From a bacterium (GTDB taxonomy: Bacteria; Patescibacteriota; Microgenomatia; Levybacterales; UBA12049): DNA of 38,262 nt. The notes under the pieces were generated by a model. The model was not told the DNA's origin. It worked only from the letters and a program-made list of their open reading frames with translations, and did not search any database. This document shows, one piece after another, positions 9,726-18,540 of the stretch (positions are counted from its first letter, which is position 1; every line of letters starts with the position of its first letter). The stretch is taken from assembly GCA_021785915.1 (NCBI GenBank), contig JAJYEF010000003.1, forward strand, positions 1-38,262. Direction: 5' to 3'. The position numbers and the translations under genes were made by a program.

Positions 9726-10225
9726 AGAGGTTTTCTAACCGCAGGGGGTTTACATTGATAGAGCTTCTTATCGCCATTGTGATTATGGGTGTAATGGCAA
9801 GCCTTATTTTTTTAATCTTAAATCCCGTTACCCAGCTTAACAAAGCAAAGGATGCACAAAGGGAACAGGATTTCAGGCAAATCGTAAACGCACTTGATAC
9901 TTATTATAACGACCACAACTATTTTCCCGCAACTTTATCTTTCGGTTCCTCATGGGTGCCGTATATGCAAAAAATTCCCCAGGACCCGGACTGCGTACAG
10001 TACGGGAAATGCTATGGATATCTTGCAAATTCGGCAAATTCGCAGTGGAATGTGTTGTTTGGAAAAATTTCCAATATTACCAACATAGCTATTCCCTGCC
10101 CGCTCACCCAGATGAGCAACTGTCTTCCTATAAATTACGGTTCAAGAGGCTACAATTTTTGCGTTGTATCGGGAAAAGTTGGAGCGTCAGAATGTTCTTA
10201 TATAAGTACAAATAGCGTTCCTTAG
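9722..10225 (+). CDS. type IV pilin-like protein (start uncertain: ATA at 9722, TTG at 9677 or ATG at 9602)
   Basis: KRFSNRRGFTLIELLIAIVIMGVMASLIFLILNP; no ATG/GTG/TTG after pilD stop and before the GFTLIELL motif. Confidence 0.8.
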   Translation: MKRFSNRRGFTLIELLIAIVIMGVMASLIFLILNPVTQLNKAKDAQREQDFRQIVNALDTYYNDHNYFPATLSFGSSWVPYMQKIPQDPDCVQYGKCYGYLANSANSQWNVLFGKISNITNIAIPCPLTQMSNCLPINYGSRGYNFCVVSGKVGASECSYISTNSVP

Positions 10226-10269
10226 GTAGCGGATTTGAAATTTGCGTGCAAATTGTGTTTAAATAAATT

Positions 10270-10779
10270 ATGGACTTAAAGAAAAGGTTTGGCTTTACCC
10301 TCATCGAAATAATAGTCGTCGTGGCGGTTATAGGAGTTTTAGCAAGCGCGATAATTGCAATTTTGGATCCTTTTACCCAGATTCAAAAGGCGCAGGATGC
10401 AAGAACAAAGTCGGATCTTGCACAAATCCAGAGAGCGCTTGAAGCGTATTACCAGGATAACGGTTTTTATCCGGCTGACTGCGGGGTAGGCAACTATCAG
10501 ATTATGTCCGGTGGCACTTGTATAGCCTGGGGACAGCCATGGTCTCCCTACATGGATACGCTTCCAAAGGACGGGAACCCCGCGCATACATACGTTTATT
10601 ATCAGGTGCCAGGTGGACAAGCGTACTATTTATATGCTAATCTGGGTAGAGGAACCAAGGATCCGCAGGCTTGCACCAGCGGCGTATGCACAAGTCCGGG
10701 CGGTTCGGGGATAAATATGAGTACGGCATGCGGAGCGCCTTGCAATTTCGGGCTCTCGAGCCCTAATGTTTCGCCATAA
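10270..10779 (+). CDS. type IV pilin-like protein
   Basis: MDLKKRFGFTLIEIIVVVAVIGVLASAIIAILDP. Confidence 0.9.
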   Translation: MDLKKRFGFTLIEIIVVVAVIGVLASAIIAILDPFTQIQKAQDARTKSDLAQIQRALEAYYQDNGFYPADCGVGNYQIMSGGTCIAWGQPWSPYMDTLPKDGNPAHTYVYYQVPGGQAYYLYANLGRGTKDPQACTSGVCTSPGGSGINMSTACGAPCNFGLSSPNVSP

Positions 10780-11225
10780 TGAAAATAAAGAATCTTAAAA
10801 AAGGTTTTACGCTAATAGAACTTTTGATAGTTATTGCCATAATAGGGGTATTAGCCACACTTCTTATGGCTAATTTTATAGGCGTAAGACAAAGAGCTAG
10901 GGACGCACAAAGGAAGTCAGACCTAAGGCAGATCCAGTCGGCTTTGGAAATGTACCGTTCGGATAACGGGTCATATCCGCTTACGGCAAATTTCCCTTCG
11001 TGTGGGAGCGCTTTTACATATAACGGGAATACTTATATGTCCAAAGTTCCATGTGATCCGATGTCATCCGGTACCAATCTGATAAACTATACCTACACGA
11101 GTGCCGCCGGATCAACATATTCAATAACTGCGTGTTTGGAAAATACAAATGACTCTCAGGCAACAGGCGGTTCGTGTACCATTAACGGCGCAACCGGTGT
11201 CCAGTTCACGGTCAATAATCCATAA
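10779..11225 (+). CDS. type IV pilin-like protein
   Basis: MKIKNLKKGFTLIELLIVIAIIGVLATLLMANFIGVRQRARDAQRKSDLRQIQSAL; TAATG overlap with previous stop. Confidence 0.93.
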   Translation: MKIKNLKKGFTLIELLIVIAIIGVLATLLMANFIGVRQRARDAQRKSDLRQIQSALEMYRSDNGSYPLTANFPSCGSAFTYNGNTYMSKVPCDPMSSGTNLINYTYTSAAGSTYSITACLENTNDSQATGGSCTINGATGVQFTVNNP

Positions 11226-11239
11226 AATGTCATTGTTAA

Positions 11240-11734
11240 ATGATGAAAAAATACCTTCCTAACTTTTCCTCAGGATTTACGATTATTGAACTTTTAATTG
11301 TATTTGCGATAATCGCGGCTCTTTCCTCAATTAGTTTGGCATCCTACGTTACATACAGTAGGCAGCAAACGGTAGACCAGGCAGCAAACGACCTGATAAA
11401 CACTCTAAATACGGCAAAATCTGATGCTTATACCCAGAAAAAACCGGACGTACCCGCTTGCAACAGCGGTCTTTTGCAGGGATTCCAAGTAAATATTAAT
11501 ATTTCTGCAGGAGAATATTATCTGCAGGCAGTCTGTACGGGAGGTGCTCCCTATACACTAAGCACCACTACTCTGCCCGCCGGACAGCTTAATTTTGACA
11601 ATTCTTCGGTAACGAATGTTTTTTTCCAGGTCCTTTCAGGCTCGGTTAACGGAACCGGAAATATTATAATCCACGGTTATAATAATGCTTATACAAGGAC
11701 AATAAGCGTTGATTCGGCCGGCGTTATTCAATAA
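11240..11734 (+). CDS. GspH/FimT-like pseudopilin
   Basis: SSGFTIIELLIVFAIIAALSSISLASY prepilin motif. Confidence 0.8.
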   Translation: MMKKYLPNFSSGFTIIELLIVFAIIAALSSISLASYVTYSRQQTVDQAANDLINTLNTAKSDAYTQKKPDVPACNSGLLQGFQVNINISAGEYYLQAVCTGGAPYTLSTTTLPAGQLNFDNSSVTNVFFQVLSGSVNGTGNIIIHGYNNAYTRTISVDSAGVIQ

Positions 11735-11736
11735 TT

Positions 11737-12222
11737 ATGATTGCTATTAAAAACAAAAAGGGACAAACTTTAATAGAGGCGGTGGTAGCCTTGGGAGCAG
11801 CAGTAGTCGTGATCACATCGATCGCCATAGCTGTTATAACTTCGGTCAATAATGCGGATTTTAGTAAAAACCAGAACCTGGCAACGCAGTATGCACAACA
11901 GGGAATGGATTCTATGAGGCATTTAAGTGAATCCGACTGGAATAGTTTTTCTACCTACGGCGGAAGCTATTGCACGACCGACGACCCTACAAATTTGACT
12001 CCAAAAGGAGGAACCTGTCAGACCATGGACTCTACAAGCGCTTTTAAAAGGGAAATAGATGTTACATCGGAGCCATTGGCTGCCTCTAACTGCGCCGGGA
12101 ATGTGCTTGTAAAAGTGATAGTTTCATGGAATGACGGAAAATGCACTACCAGTTCTTTTTGCCATTCCGTTGAACTTGACTCCTGCCTTGCCAACATAAA
12201 TAATTATTCCTCCGGAATATGA
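11737..12222 (+). CDS. PilV/GspI-like minor pseudopilin
   Basis: KKGQTLIEAVVALGAAVVVITSIAIAVITS. Confidence 0.75.
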   Translation: MIAIKNKKGQTLIEAVVALGAAVVVITSIAIAVITSVNNADFSKNQNLATQYAQQGMDSMRHLSESDWNSFSTYGGSYCTTDDPTNLTPKGGTCQTMDSTSAFKREIDVTSEPLAASNCAGNVLVKVIVSWNDGKCTTSSFCHSVELDSCLANINNYSSGI

Positions 12223-12824
12223 AAAAAAAATTACTTGCTAATAGAATAAGAGGTTATACGCTTATAGAGCTTCTCGCCGTAATGGTCGTAATGATTGCAA
12301 CGGGAACAATTATTACGTCAATACTTGTAACCACTTTAAGAGGGGGAAACAAGGGAAATACCACGAACAATGTAAGGCAAAACGGTAATTACGTCATAAC
12401 CCAGATGACAAAAATGATCGCTTACGCTAGAAGTTTCGACGGAGTAAGTACCGACGGAACCACTTATTCCCCGGATTGTACGGTAACTATCCCCCCTCCC
12501 CCAAATCCGACGCCGACCCCAATCCCCTATAAATACATAAAAATAACTTCGTTTGACGGTGGTACGACGATATTCAGCTGTAACGGGTCAACAGACATCC
12601 CTCCATATACCATAGCCTCCCAGTCTGCCCTTTCTTCAACTGGGCAATCCCTGATAGACAGCTCGTTGAGGATTACTTCATGCGTGTTCTATTGTTCCCA
12701 GGACAATATTTCCGCGAGCCCGAGAATTGATATAGATTTTACGATTACTTCGGGAGCAGCCTCACTATTTGCTGAATCAAAATCTTCGATATCCTTCCAG
12801 ACTTCGGTTACGCCAAGAAATTAA
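12219..12824 (+). CDS. PilW/GspJ-like minor pseudopilin
   Basis: RIRGYTLIELLAVMVVMIATGTIITSILVTTLRGG; ATGA overlap with previous ORF. Confidence 0.8.
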   Translation: MKKKLLANRIRGYTLIELLAVMVVMIATGTIITSILVTTLRGGNKGNTTNNVRQNGNYVITQMTKMIAYARSFDGVSTDGTTYSPDCTVTIPPPPNPTPTPIPYKYIKITSFDGGTTIFSCNGSTDIPPYTIASQSALSSTGQSLIDSSLRITSCVFYCSQDNISASPRIDIDFTITSGAASLFAESKSSISFQTSVTPRN

Positions 12825-12881
12825 TTTTAATAAAAATAGTTGACAAGCGTTTAGGATACTTGCTACTCTATAGCTAGCTTT

Positions 12882-13709
12882 ATGTTTTTGGCACTAAGGA
12901 GTCTTAAAAACCAAAGGGGACAGGCTCTGTTGATAATTGTTCTTGTTATGGTTGTAGCGCTTACTGTAGGGCTTTCAGTAGCCACAAGGACGATTATTAA
13001 TTTAAGGAACACCCAACAACAGGCAGACTCGCAGAAAGCTCTTTCTGCGGCAGAGGCGGGCATAGAGCAGGCAATTAAGAATCAGACTTCGGCAGAAGGT
13101 ACATTCGGAACAGGAGGTCAGGCAGTAAGTTATGCCACGACACTACAAGACATTTCCACTTCGGCACCGTTTCTTACCAACGGCGGAAATCAGGTTTCGA
13201 AAAATGACGCAATCTATGTATGGCTAAGCCCCTATACTTCTAATTTTACCCAAACGTGGCCCAATGGGGACCTTAAAATTTATTGGGGAGAGGACCCAAA
13301 TCCCTGTAATAATGCCGCGTTGGAAATAGCCGTCATATCGGGATCAAAAGCGACGCCGAGTATTGCAAGATACGTGTTTGATCCCTGTCCGTCAAGACAG
13401 GCAGCGAATAATTTTTACCCAATAACTTCTGCCGGGACTACAACAATTTCGGGTAAAACGCTTTATTATGAGGTCCAAGCAGGTATAACACCGAATTTTC
13501 CCACTATTTCTAACGGCATGCTTGTAAGAATTGATCCGATTTACAGCAACGCGTATATAGGAGCTTATGGAACCAATTTGCCTCCCCAGGGGACAATTTA
13601 TACCTCCATAGCTACAACAAGCGCTAATATCACAAGAAAAGTACAAGTGTTCCAAGGATACCCCGAAATACCTGCCGAATTTTTCCCTTATATCCTATTC
13701 CAGCCCTAA
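12882..13709 (+). CDS. PilX/GspK-like minor pilin
   Basis: NQRGQALLIIVLVMVVALTVGLSVATRTIINLRNTQQQADSQKALSAAEAGIEQA. Confidence 0.8.
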   Translation: MFLALRSLKNQRGQALLIIVLVMVVALTVGLSVATRTIINLRNTQQQADSQKALSAAEAGIEQAIKNQTSAEGTFGTGGQAVSYATTLQDISTSAPFLTNGGNQVSKNDAIYVWLSPYTSNFTQTWPNGDLKIYWGEDPNPCNNAALEIAVISGSKATPSIARYVFDPCPSRQAANNFYPITSAGTTTISGKTLYYEVQAGITPNFPTISNGMLVRIDPIYSNAYIGAYGTNLPPQGTIYTSIATTSANITRKVQVFQGYPEIPAEFFPYILFQP

Positions 13710-14744
13710 ATGAATAAAAAAGGTTTCGGTTTCGATATTGGTGCAACCTCCATAAAGCTTGTCTGGCTTGAGGGAGGGGGCAAAAAATTTATACTAAAGG
13801 CGGCTTCCATATCGCCTGCTCCTCCCAAGGGAATTATGTCAAATTCTCCCCTGGACGAGGAGGAGATGTCCCAGGCAATAGCAAAAGCAGTAAGAGACGC
13901 AGGGGTGGGCACAAAATTTGTAAACGTTGCTCTTCCCGAAAACCAGGTTTATACAAAAGTTTTGGATATGCCTGTTTTATCCGATAAGGAACTTGCTTCA
14001 GCAATTTACTGGGAGGCGGAACAATATATTCCAGTTCCTCTACAGAACATTACACTGGTATGGAATGTTTTAAAAAGGCCTAATCAACCTTCATCAACCG
14101 ACAAGATGCAAGTTTTAATGGTTGGTGCCCCAACGGTTTTAGTCAACAAATACCAAAAAGTAATACAACTTGCGGGCCTTCAAATAAACGGAATGGAGAC
14201 AGAAATACTTTCCACCCTTCGCTCGCTTGTGCTTGACAGTTCATTCCCAACAAGCCTTGTCGTAAATATTGGAGCAGTAAGTACATCATTTGCAATAGTA
14301 CGGGAAGGAATAATGGCTTTTACGTATTCAATGTCGATCGGAGGAGCCGCCATCAACAGAGCCATAGCAACCGATTTTGGTCTTACGCCGCAACAGGCGG
14401 AGGAATATAAAAGGGTATACGGCGTATCAGGAAAATCTTTGGGAGGGAAAATAGGAAGAGCGACAGAACCTATCCTTAATTCGATATTGGCGGAAATAAA
14501 AAAATCAATCGCTTTTTATTCCCAGAAATATAAAGATGACCAGCCGATAAGACAAATAATTCTTTCCGGAGGCACCGCAAAACTTCCGGGCATAGAACTT
14601 TTCTTCGTTAACAACGCGGGTATTGAAACTGCAATTGCTAATCCTTGGAAAATACTCGCATCCCAACAAATTCCAAAAGAAATACTTGACAATGCTTCAG
14701 ATTACACAATTGCGGCTGGGCTTGCAATGAGAGATTATGAATGA
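13710..14744 (+). CDS. pilM: type IV pilus assembly protein PilM (actin-like)
   Basis: KKGFGFDIGATSIKLVWLEG, YWEAEQYIPVPL, ILSGGTAKLPGIELFF. Confidence 0.92.
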   Translation: MNKKGFGFDIGATSIKLVWLEGGGKKFILKAASISPAPPKGIMSNSPLDEEEMSQAIAKAVRDAGVGTKFVNVALPENQVYTKVLDMPVLSDKELASAIYWEAEQYIPVPLQNITLVWNVLKRPNQPSSTDKMQVLMVGAPTVLVNKYQKVIQLAGLQINGMETEILSTLRSLVLDSSFPTSLVVNIGAVSTSFAIVREGIMAFTYSMSIGGAAINRAIATDFGLTPQQAEEYKRVYGVSGKSLGGKIGRATEPILNSILAEIKKSIAFYSQKYKDDQPIRQIILSGGTAKLPGIELFFVNNAGIETAIANPWKILASQQIPKEILDNASDYTIAAGLAMRDYE

Positions 14745-15270
14745 TATCAATCTTGTTTCGGGTAGATCGCTGGATATCGAAAAACAGGCTAAACGTTTAA
14801 AACTGCTAAGAATTTTTGCTATATTGTCCCTTTTGATAGTAGCTCTTGTTTCAATATTTTTTTTTATATTCACAGTAAGCCTTCCTATAAATTCGGTCAA
14901 GCAAAACGAACAACAGACTCTATCCAATATTTCCGGTTTGCATAAAAGGCTTGCATCGTACGTCCTTATCAAAGACAGATTGACCAGCATACAATCGCTT
15001 ATCCAAAAGCGCACAAACTACCCTCAGGTCGTAAACACAATTATTTCGATGGTTGATCCTCAGCTTACGGTACAGAGTTTTGATATAGAAGCAGGTTCGA
15101 TAACGATAACAATAACTGGAGGTTCGCTTACCCCCATTAACCAATTTATCAACGATATGTTAAATTTGGCAAATAATGGAAAATTAATTAAGAATTTGTC
15201 TATCCAGAGTCTGTCTTTCAGCGGCGCGGTGAATAAATATACATTGGTTATGCAGTCGGACCTGCTTTAA
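14737..15270 (+). CDS. pilN: PilN-like protein
   Basis: NDINLVSGR N-terminus, one TM helix, coiled coil, position after pilM. Confidence 0.75.
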   Translation: MNDINLVSGRSLDIEKQAKRLKLLRIFAILSLLIVALVSIFFFIFTVSLPINSVKQNEQQTLSNISGLHKRLASYVLIKDRLTSIQSLIQKRTNYPQVVNTIISMVDPQLTVQSFDIEAGSITITITGGSLTPINQFINDMLNLANNGKLIKNLSIQSLSFSGAVNKYTLVMQSDLL

Positions 15271-15276
15271 ACAAGT

Positions 15277-16083
15277 ATGGATATCAAGGATATAAAATTA
15301 GAAGACGTTAAAGATTTGAACATGGATAAAGGCTTGCTTCTCGTAAATTACAGGAAATACAAGGATTTTATTTTACCTTTAACCGTGATTTTTGTGAGCG
15401 TAGCGATTCTTGTATTTGTTTTAATTCCCCAAGCCAATCAATATCTTTCCCAACGCGGACAATTGGATACGGAAAACCAGAAACTTACTCTTTTGAAAAA
15501 CAATTACAATTTTTTAAGCAATTTGGATCAGCCTACTTTGGATTCCCAACTCGGCACTTTATCCAAAGTTCTTCCCCCCGATAAGGATTTCGTCGGAATC
15601 GTAACCGCGATTACGACGGTATCTTCAAAGACAGGCGTCTCGATAGGCGATTTTAGCTTCGTAGTAGGAAATCTTTCCAACAACTCAAATGGTTCGAATT
15701 CTTCGCCAAATATAGAGGTGCAGTTAACGCTAAAAGGTGATCCTAAGTCGATTTCAACGTTCTTGCTCGAACTTTATAAAACAGCGCCCGTAGTGGAAAT
15801 TAAAAAAGTGCAAGTGGGCGCGCAGGGCTCGACAATTTCAGTCCTCTTTTATTATAAGCCTTATCCGCCTCAGAACGTGGGCGATGCTTCTCCGGTAATT
15901 CCGCTTACCGCATCAGACAACAAACTTCTCGGTGATTTTTCTTCATGGAATAACATTACCCAGCAGGCTCAATCTCTATTTCCCAATTTAAACTTGAATC
16001 AGAGTACTCCGGGGAGTATTAATTCTTCGGGTTCCGCTTCTTCAACATCACCGCAACCCGGGGGTACTACTTCTCCGTTTTAA
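15277..16083 (+). CDS. pilO: PilO-like protein
   Basis: position after pilN, single TM, periplasmic-like domain, Ser/Thr/Pro-rich tail. Confidence 0.65.
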   Translation: MDIKDIKLEDVKDLNMDKGLLLVNYRKYKDFILPLTVIFVSVAILVFVLIPQANQYLSQRGQLDTENQKLTLLKNNYNFLSNLDQPTLDSQLGTLSKVLPPDKDFVGIVTAITTVSSKTGVSIGDFSFVVGNLSNNSNGSNSSPNIEVQLTLKGDPKSISTFLLELYKTAPVVEIKKVQVGAQGSTISVLFYYKPYPPQNVGDASPVIPLTASDNKLLGDFSSWNNITQQAQSLFPNLNLNQSTPGSINSSGSASSTSPQPGGTTSPF

Positions 16084-16750
16084 TAAGGTCCGGCCTTAGT
16101 TTTCTGGTAATTTCAAGACTTTTTTCCTCTCTCCATTTTTTTATGTTCGCATGGTTGCCCGTTAAGAGAATTTTCGGGACTTGATGTTTCCTGTACACTT
16201 CCGGTTTAGTATACTGAGGGTATTCAAGAAGAGGGGAAAAAGATTCGTTTTGTGAGGAATCTTCTTTGATCACGCCTTTTATAAGTCTTGCAGTACTGTC
16301 CGCAATAAGCATTGCGGGAATCTCTCCTCCGGTTAGTATGAAATCTCCTATAGAAATTTCCTCATCCACATAATATTTAATCCTTTCGTCAAATCCTTCA
16401 TAGTGTCCGCATACGAGGATCAGGTTATCAAGTTTTGAAAACTTTTTTGCAGTATCTTGGTTAAATTTCTTTCCATGGGCACTTAATAATATTACTTTCT
16501 GTTTATTTTGAGACACATTTTTTAATTTCGCATTTTCTATTGCTTTTTGAACTACGTCTACCCTTAGCACCATTCCATATCCTCCGCCGTAAGGCGTGTC
16601 GTCCACGACTCTATGTTTTCCGAGCCCAAAATCCCTCATGTTTATATAGTCAATTTCTATTAGTTTTTTTTCTATCGCACGTTTTATTATAGAATGGCTG
16701 AAAGGGCCGTCAAACATTTCGGGGAAAAGCGTTACTATAGAGATTTTCAT
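16067..16750 (-). CDS. trmD: tRNA (guanine-N1)-methyltransferase TrmD
   Basis: MKISIVTLFPEMFDGPFSHSIIKRA, VDDTPYGGGYGMVLR, EEISIGDFILTGGE. Confidence 0.97.
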   Translation of the reverse strand: MKISIVTLFPEMFDGPFSHSIIKRAIEKKLIEIDYINMRDFGLGKHRVVDDTPYGGGYGMVLRVDVVQKAIENAKLKNVSQNKQKVILLSAHGKKFNQDTAKKFSKLDNLILVCGHYEGFDERIKYYVDEEISIGDFILTGGEIPAMLIADSTARLIKGVIKEDSSQNESFSPLLEYPQYTKPEVYRKHQVPKILLTGNHANIKKWREEKSLEITRKLRPDLIKTEK

Positions 16751-16755
16751 ATCTC

Positions 16756-16992
16756 TTAGGAGTTTTCTGAAAGGTTAATGAATATTTTTTTATTTTCTTT
16801 TATTGCGGGGATTTTGATAACATTTCTTATCGCTTTTATAATTTTTCCGTTTTTTCCTATTACCTTTCCCATATCTTCTTTTGCGACATTCACGGTAAAA
16901 TTTATTACCCCCTCCGATTCATCTTGCGTTACCGAAACTTTATCCGGAGTATCTACAATAGAAGATAAAATATATATTAAAGTGTCTTTCAT
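16756..16992 (-). CDS. khpA: KH-domain RNA-binding protein KhpA
   Basis: GKVIGKNGKIIKAIRNVIKI; between rpsP and trmD. Confidence 0.88.
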   Translation of the reverse strand: MKDTLIYILSSIVDTPDKVSVTQDESEGVINFTVNVAKEDMGKVIGKNGKIIKAIRNVIKIPAIKENKKIFINLSENS

Positions 16993-17213
16993 TAAACTAT
17001 TTTTTCAATTGCGGGAGTAGGAATAGCTCCCTGCGCAATCCAGTAATCATATCTTTTTTTATCCAGTTGCTTTTTACCGTTTTTGCCTTTTTCATACCAA
17101 CCAAGAACTTCGATTGATTTCCCGTCCCGCCTGGATCTTTTTTCTTTAACAACGACCCTAAATTTTCTTTCTCCTTTTTTTCCTGTTGTTGATGATCTTA
17201 TTATAAGTGACAT
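16992..17213 (-). CDS. rpsP: 30S ribosomal protein S16
   Basis: FRVVVKEKRSRRDGKSIEVLGWYEKG; DYWIAQGAIPT. Confidence 0.93.
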   Translation of the reverse strand: MSLIIRSSTTGKKGERKFRVVVKEKRSRRDGKSIEVLGWYEKGKNGKKQLDKKRYDYWIAQGAIPTPAIEKIV

Positions 17214-17231
17214 AGTAGATATTTTACCATT

Positions 17232-17918
17232 TTAGGCTTTTTTACTCAAGGGTTTCTGGGATTTTAATTGTTCCAGTGCTTTTTCGGCGGCGGCTTCCTC
17301 GGCTTCTCGCTTTGATTTTCCGGTGCCCTCCCCAACAAATACATTATTTACATATGCGCCGATTCGAAATCTTCTCGCATGCGCCGGGCCTGTTTCCTCC
17401 AAAACTTTATAAATGGGAGATTCCTGTCTTCTCGACTGGACATGTTCCTGAAGAAGGCTTTTAGGGTCTTTAAATGATCTTTTTTTCTCAATTTCGTCTA
17501 CCTTTGGAATTAAAACGACATTTATGAATTTTTTAGTTTGTTCTATCCCTTGGTCTATAAAGAGTGCGCCAGTATAGGCCTCAAAGCAGTCGGCCAGTAA
17601 ACTCTGGTTTTGTCTTCCTTTTGATTCTTCCTCTCCCCTTGAAAGTTTCAGTAAATTTCCAAAACCAAGCTCACGCGCGATTTGGGCAAGACTTCTGGTG
17701 TTAACTACCAATGAACGCAAATTAGTCAAAATACCTTCATCATAGTAAGGATATTTTGCGAAAAGGTATTCGGACACGATAAAGGAAATTATGCTGTCGC
17801 CCAAAAATTCGAGCCGTTCATTTGAAGATAATTTTTCTTTTGTCTCGTTTAGGTAGCTTCGGTGGATAAAGGCCTGTTCAAAAAGTTTTTTGTTTTTAAA
17901 TTGAGGCAAGTTTATCAT
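17232..17918 (-). CDS. rnc: ribonuclease III
   Basis: [24 protein letters not shown]-terminal ds[26 protein letters not shown]. Confidence 0.97.
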   Translation of the reverse strand: MINLPQFKNKKLFEQAFIHRSYLNETKEKLSSNERLEFLGDSIISFIVSEYLFAKYPYYDEGILTNLRSLVVNTRSLAQIARELGFGNLLKLSRGEEESKGRQNQSLLADCFEAYTGALFIDQGIEQTKKFINVVLIPKVDEIEKKRSFKDPKSLLQEHVQSRRQESPIYKVLEETGPAHARRFRIGAYVNNVFVGEGTGKSKREAEEAAAEKALEQLKSQKPLSKKA

Positions 17919-18261
17919 CTTTTATCATTTTTCCCAAAGCTCCGTTTATAAACTTTGGGCTTTTCTCCCCTCCGTATTCTTTAGCAAGTTCTATTGCTTC
18001 ATCTATTATAACCTTTGGCGGCTGGCTTTTGTCAATTAATAGCTCATAAAATGAAAGTCTCAATATTGCAAGATCAATCCTATTTATTTTTTCTATCGGA
18101 AACTCGGGAGCTGCTTTGGTGATCTCTGTGTCTATAAAATCGACGTGACTTAAAATCTCTTTAGTATAGTCCGATACCGGTTGTTTGTGGAATTCTAGCT
18201 TGAATAGATCTTCGACGGCTTTTTGCCTTTTTTTGTGTCTGGGGTCGAGCGGATTTTTCAT
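17896..18261 (-). CDS. nusB: transcription antitermination factor NusB
   Basis: [52 protein letters not shown]. Confidence 0.93.
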   Translation of the reverse strand: MKNPLDPRHKKRQKAVEDLFKLEFHKQPVSDYTKEILSHVDFIDTEITKAAPEFPIEKINRIDLAILRLSFYELLIDKSQPPKVIIDEAIELAKEYGGEKSPKFINGALGKMIKDDKLASI

Positions 18262-18264
18262 TTT

Positions 18265-18498
18265 TTACTTACTTTCCTGCTCGCTTTTGGCGACTCTTTT
18301 TTTCTCTCTTTCTTCTTTTGTTTCTATGTGGACAACTTCGATCCCCTTATAAAAACCGCAATATTTGCAAACGGTATGTGGCACAACAGCCTTGCCGCAG
18401 TTAGGGCACTTTACAGACGCTGTAACCGACAGCCTTATAGCTGCCCGTCTTTTTCCCTGTCTTTGTCTTGAATGTCTTTTTTTAGGTTCTTGGGGCAT
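18265..18498 (-). CDS. rpmF: 50S ribosomal protein L32
   Basis: MPQEPKKRHSRQRQGKRRA..CPNCGKAVVPHTVCKYCGFYKG. Confidence 0.95.
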   Translation of the reverse strand: MPQEPKKRHSRQRQGKRRAAIRLSVTASVKCPNCGKAVVPHTVCKYCGFYKGIEVVHIETKEEREKKRVAKSEQESK

Positions 18499-18540
18499 AA
18501 AGAGTATTTTACTTTATTTTGGGCGTGTTTTCAATACTTT

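Noticed and set aside
9894-10215. Overlapping + strand ORFs 9894..10088 and 9952..10215
   Set aside because: Alternate frames within a clear pilin gene with no independent coding evidence.
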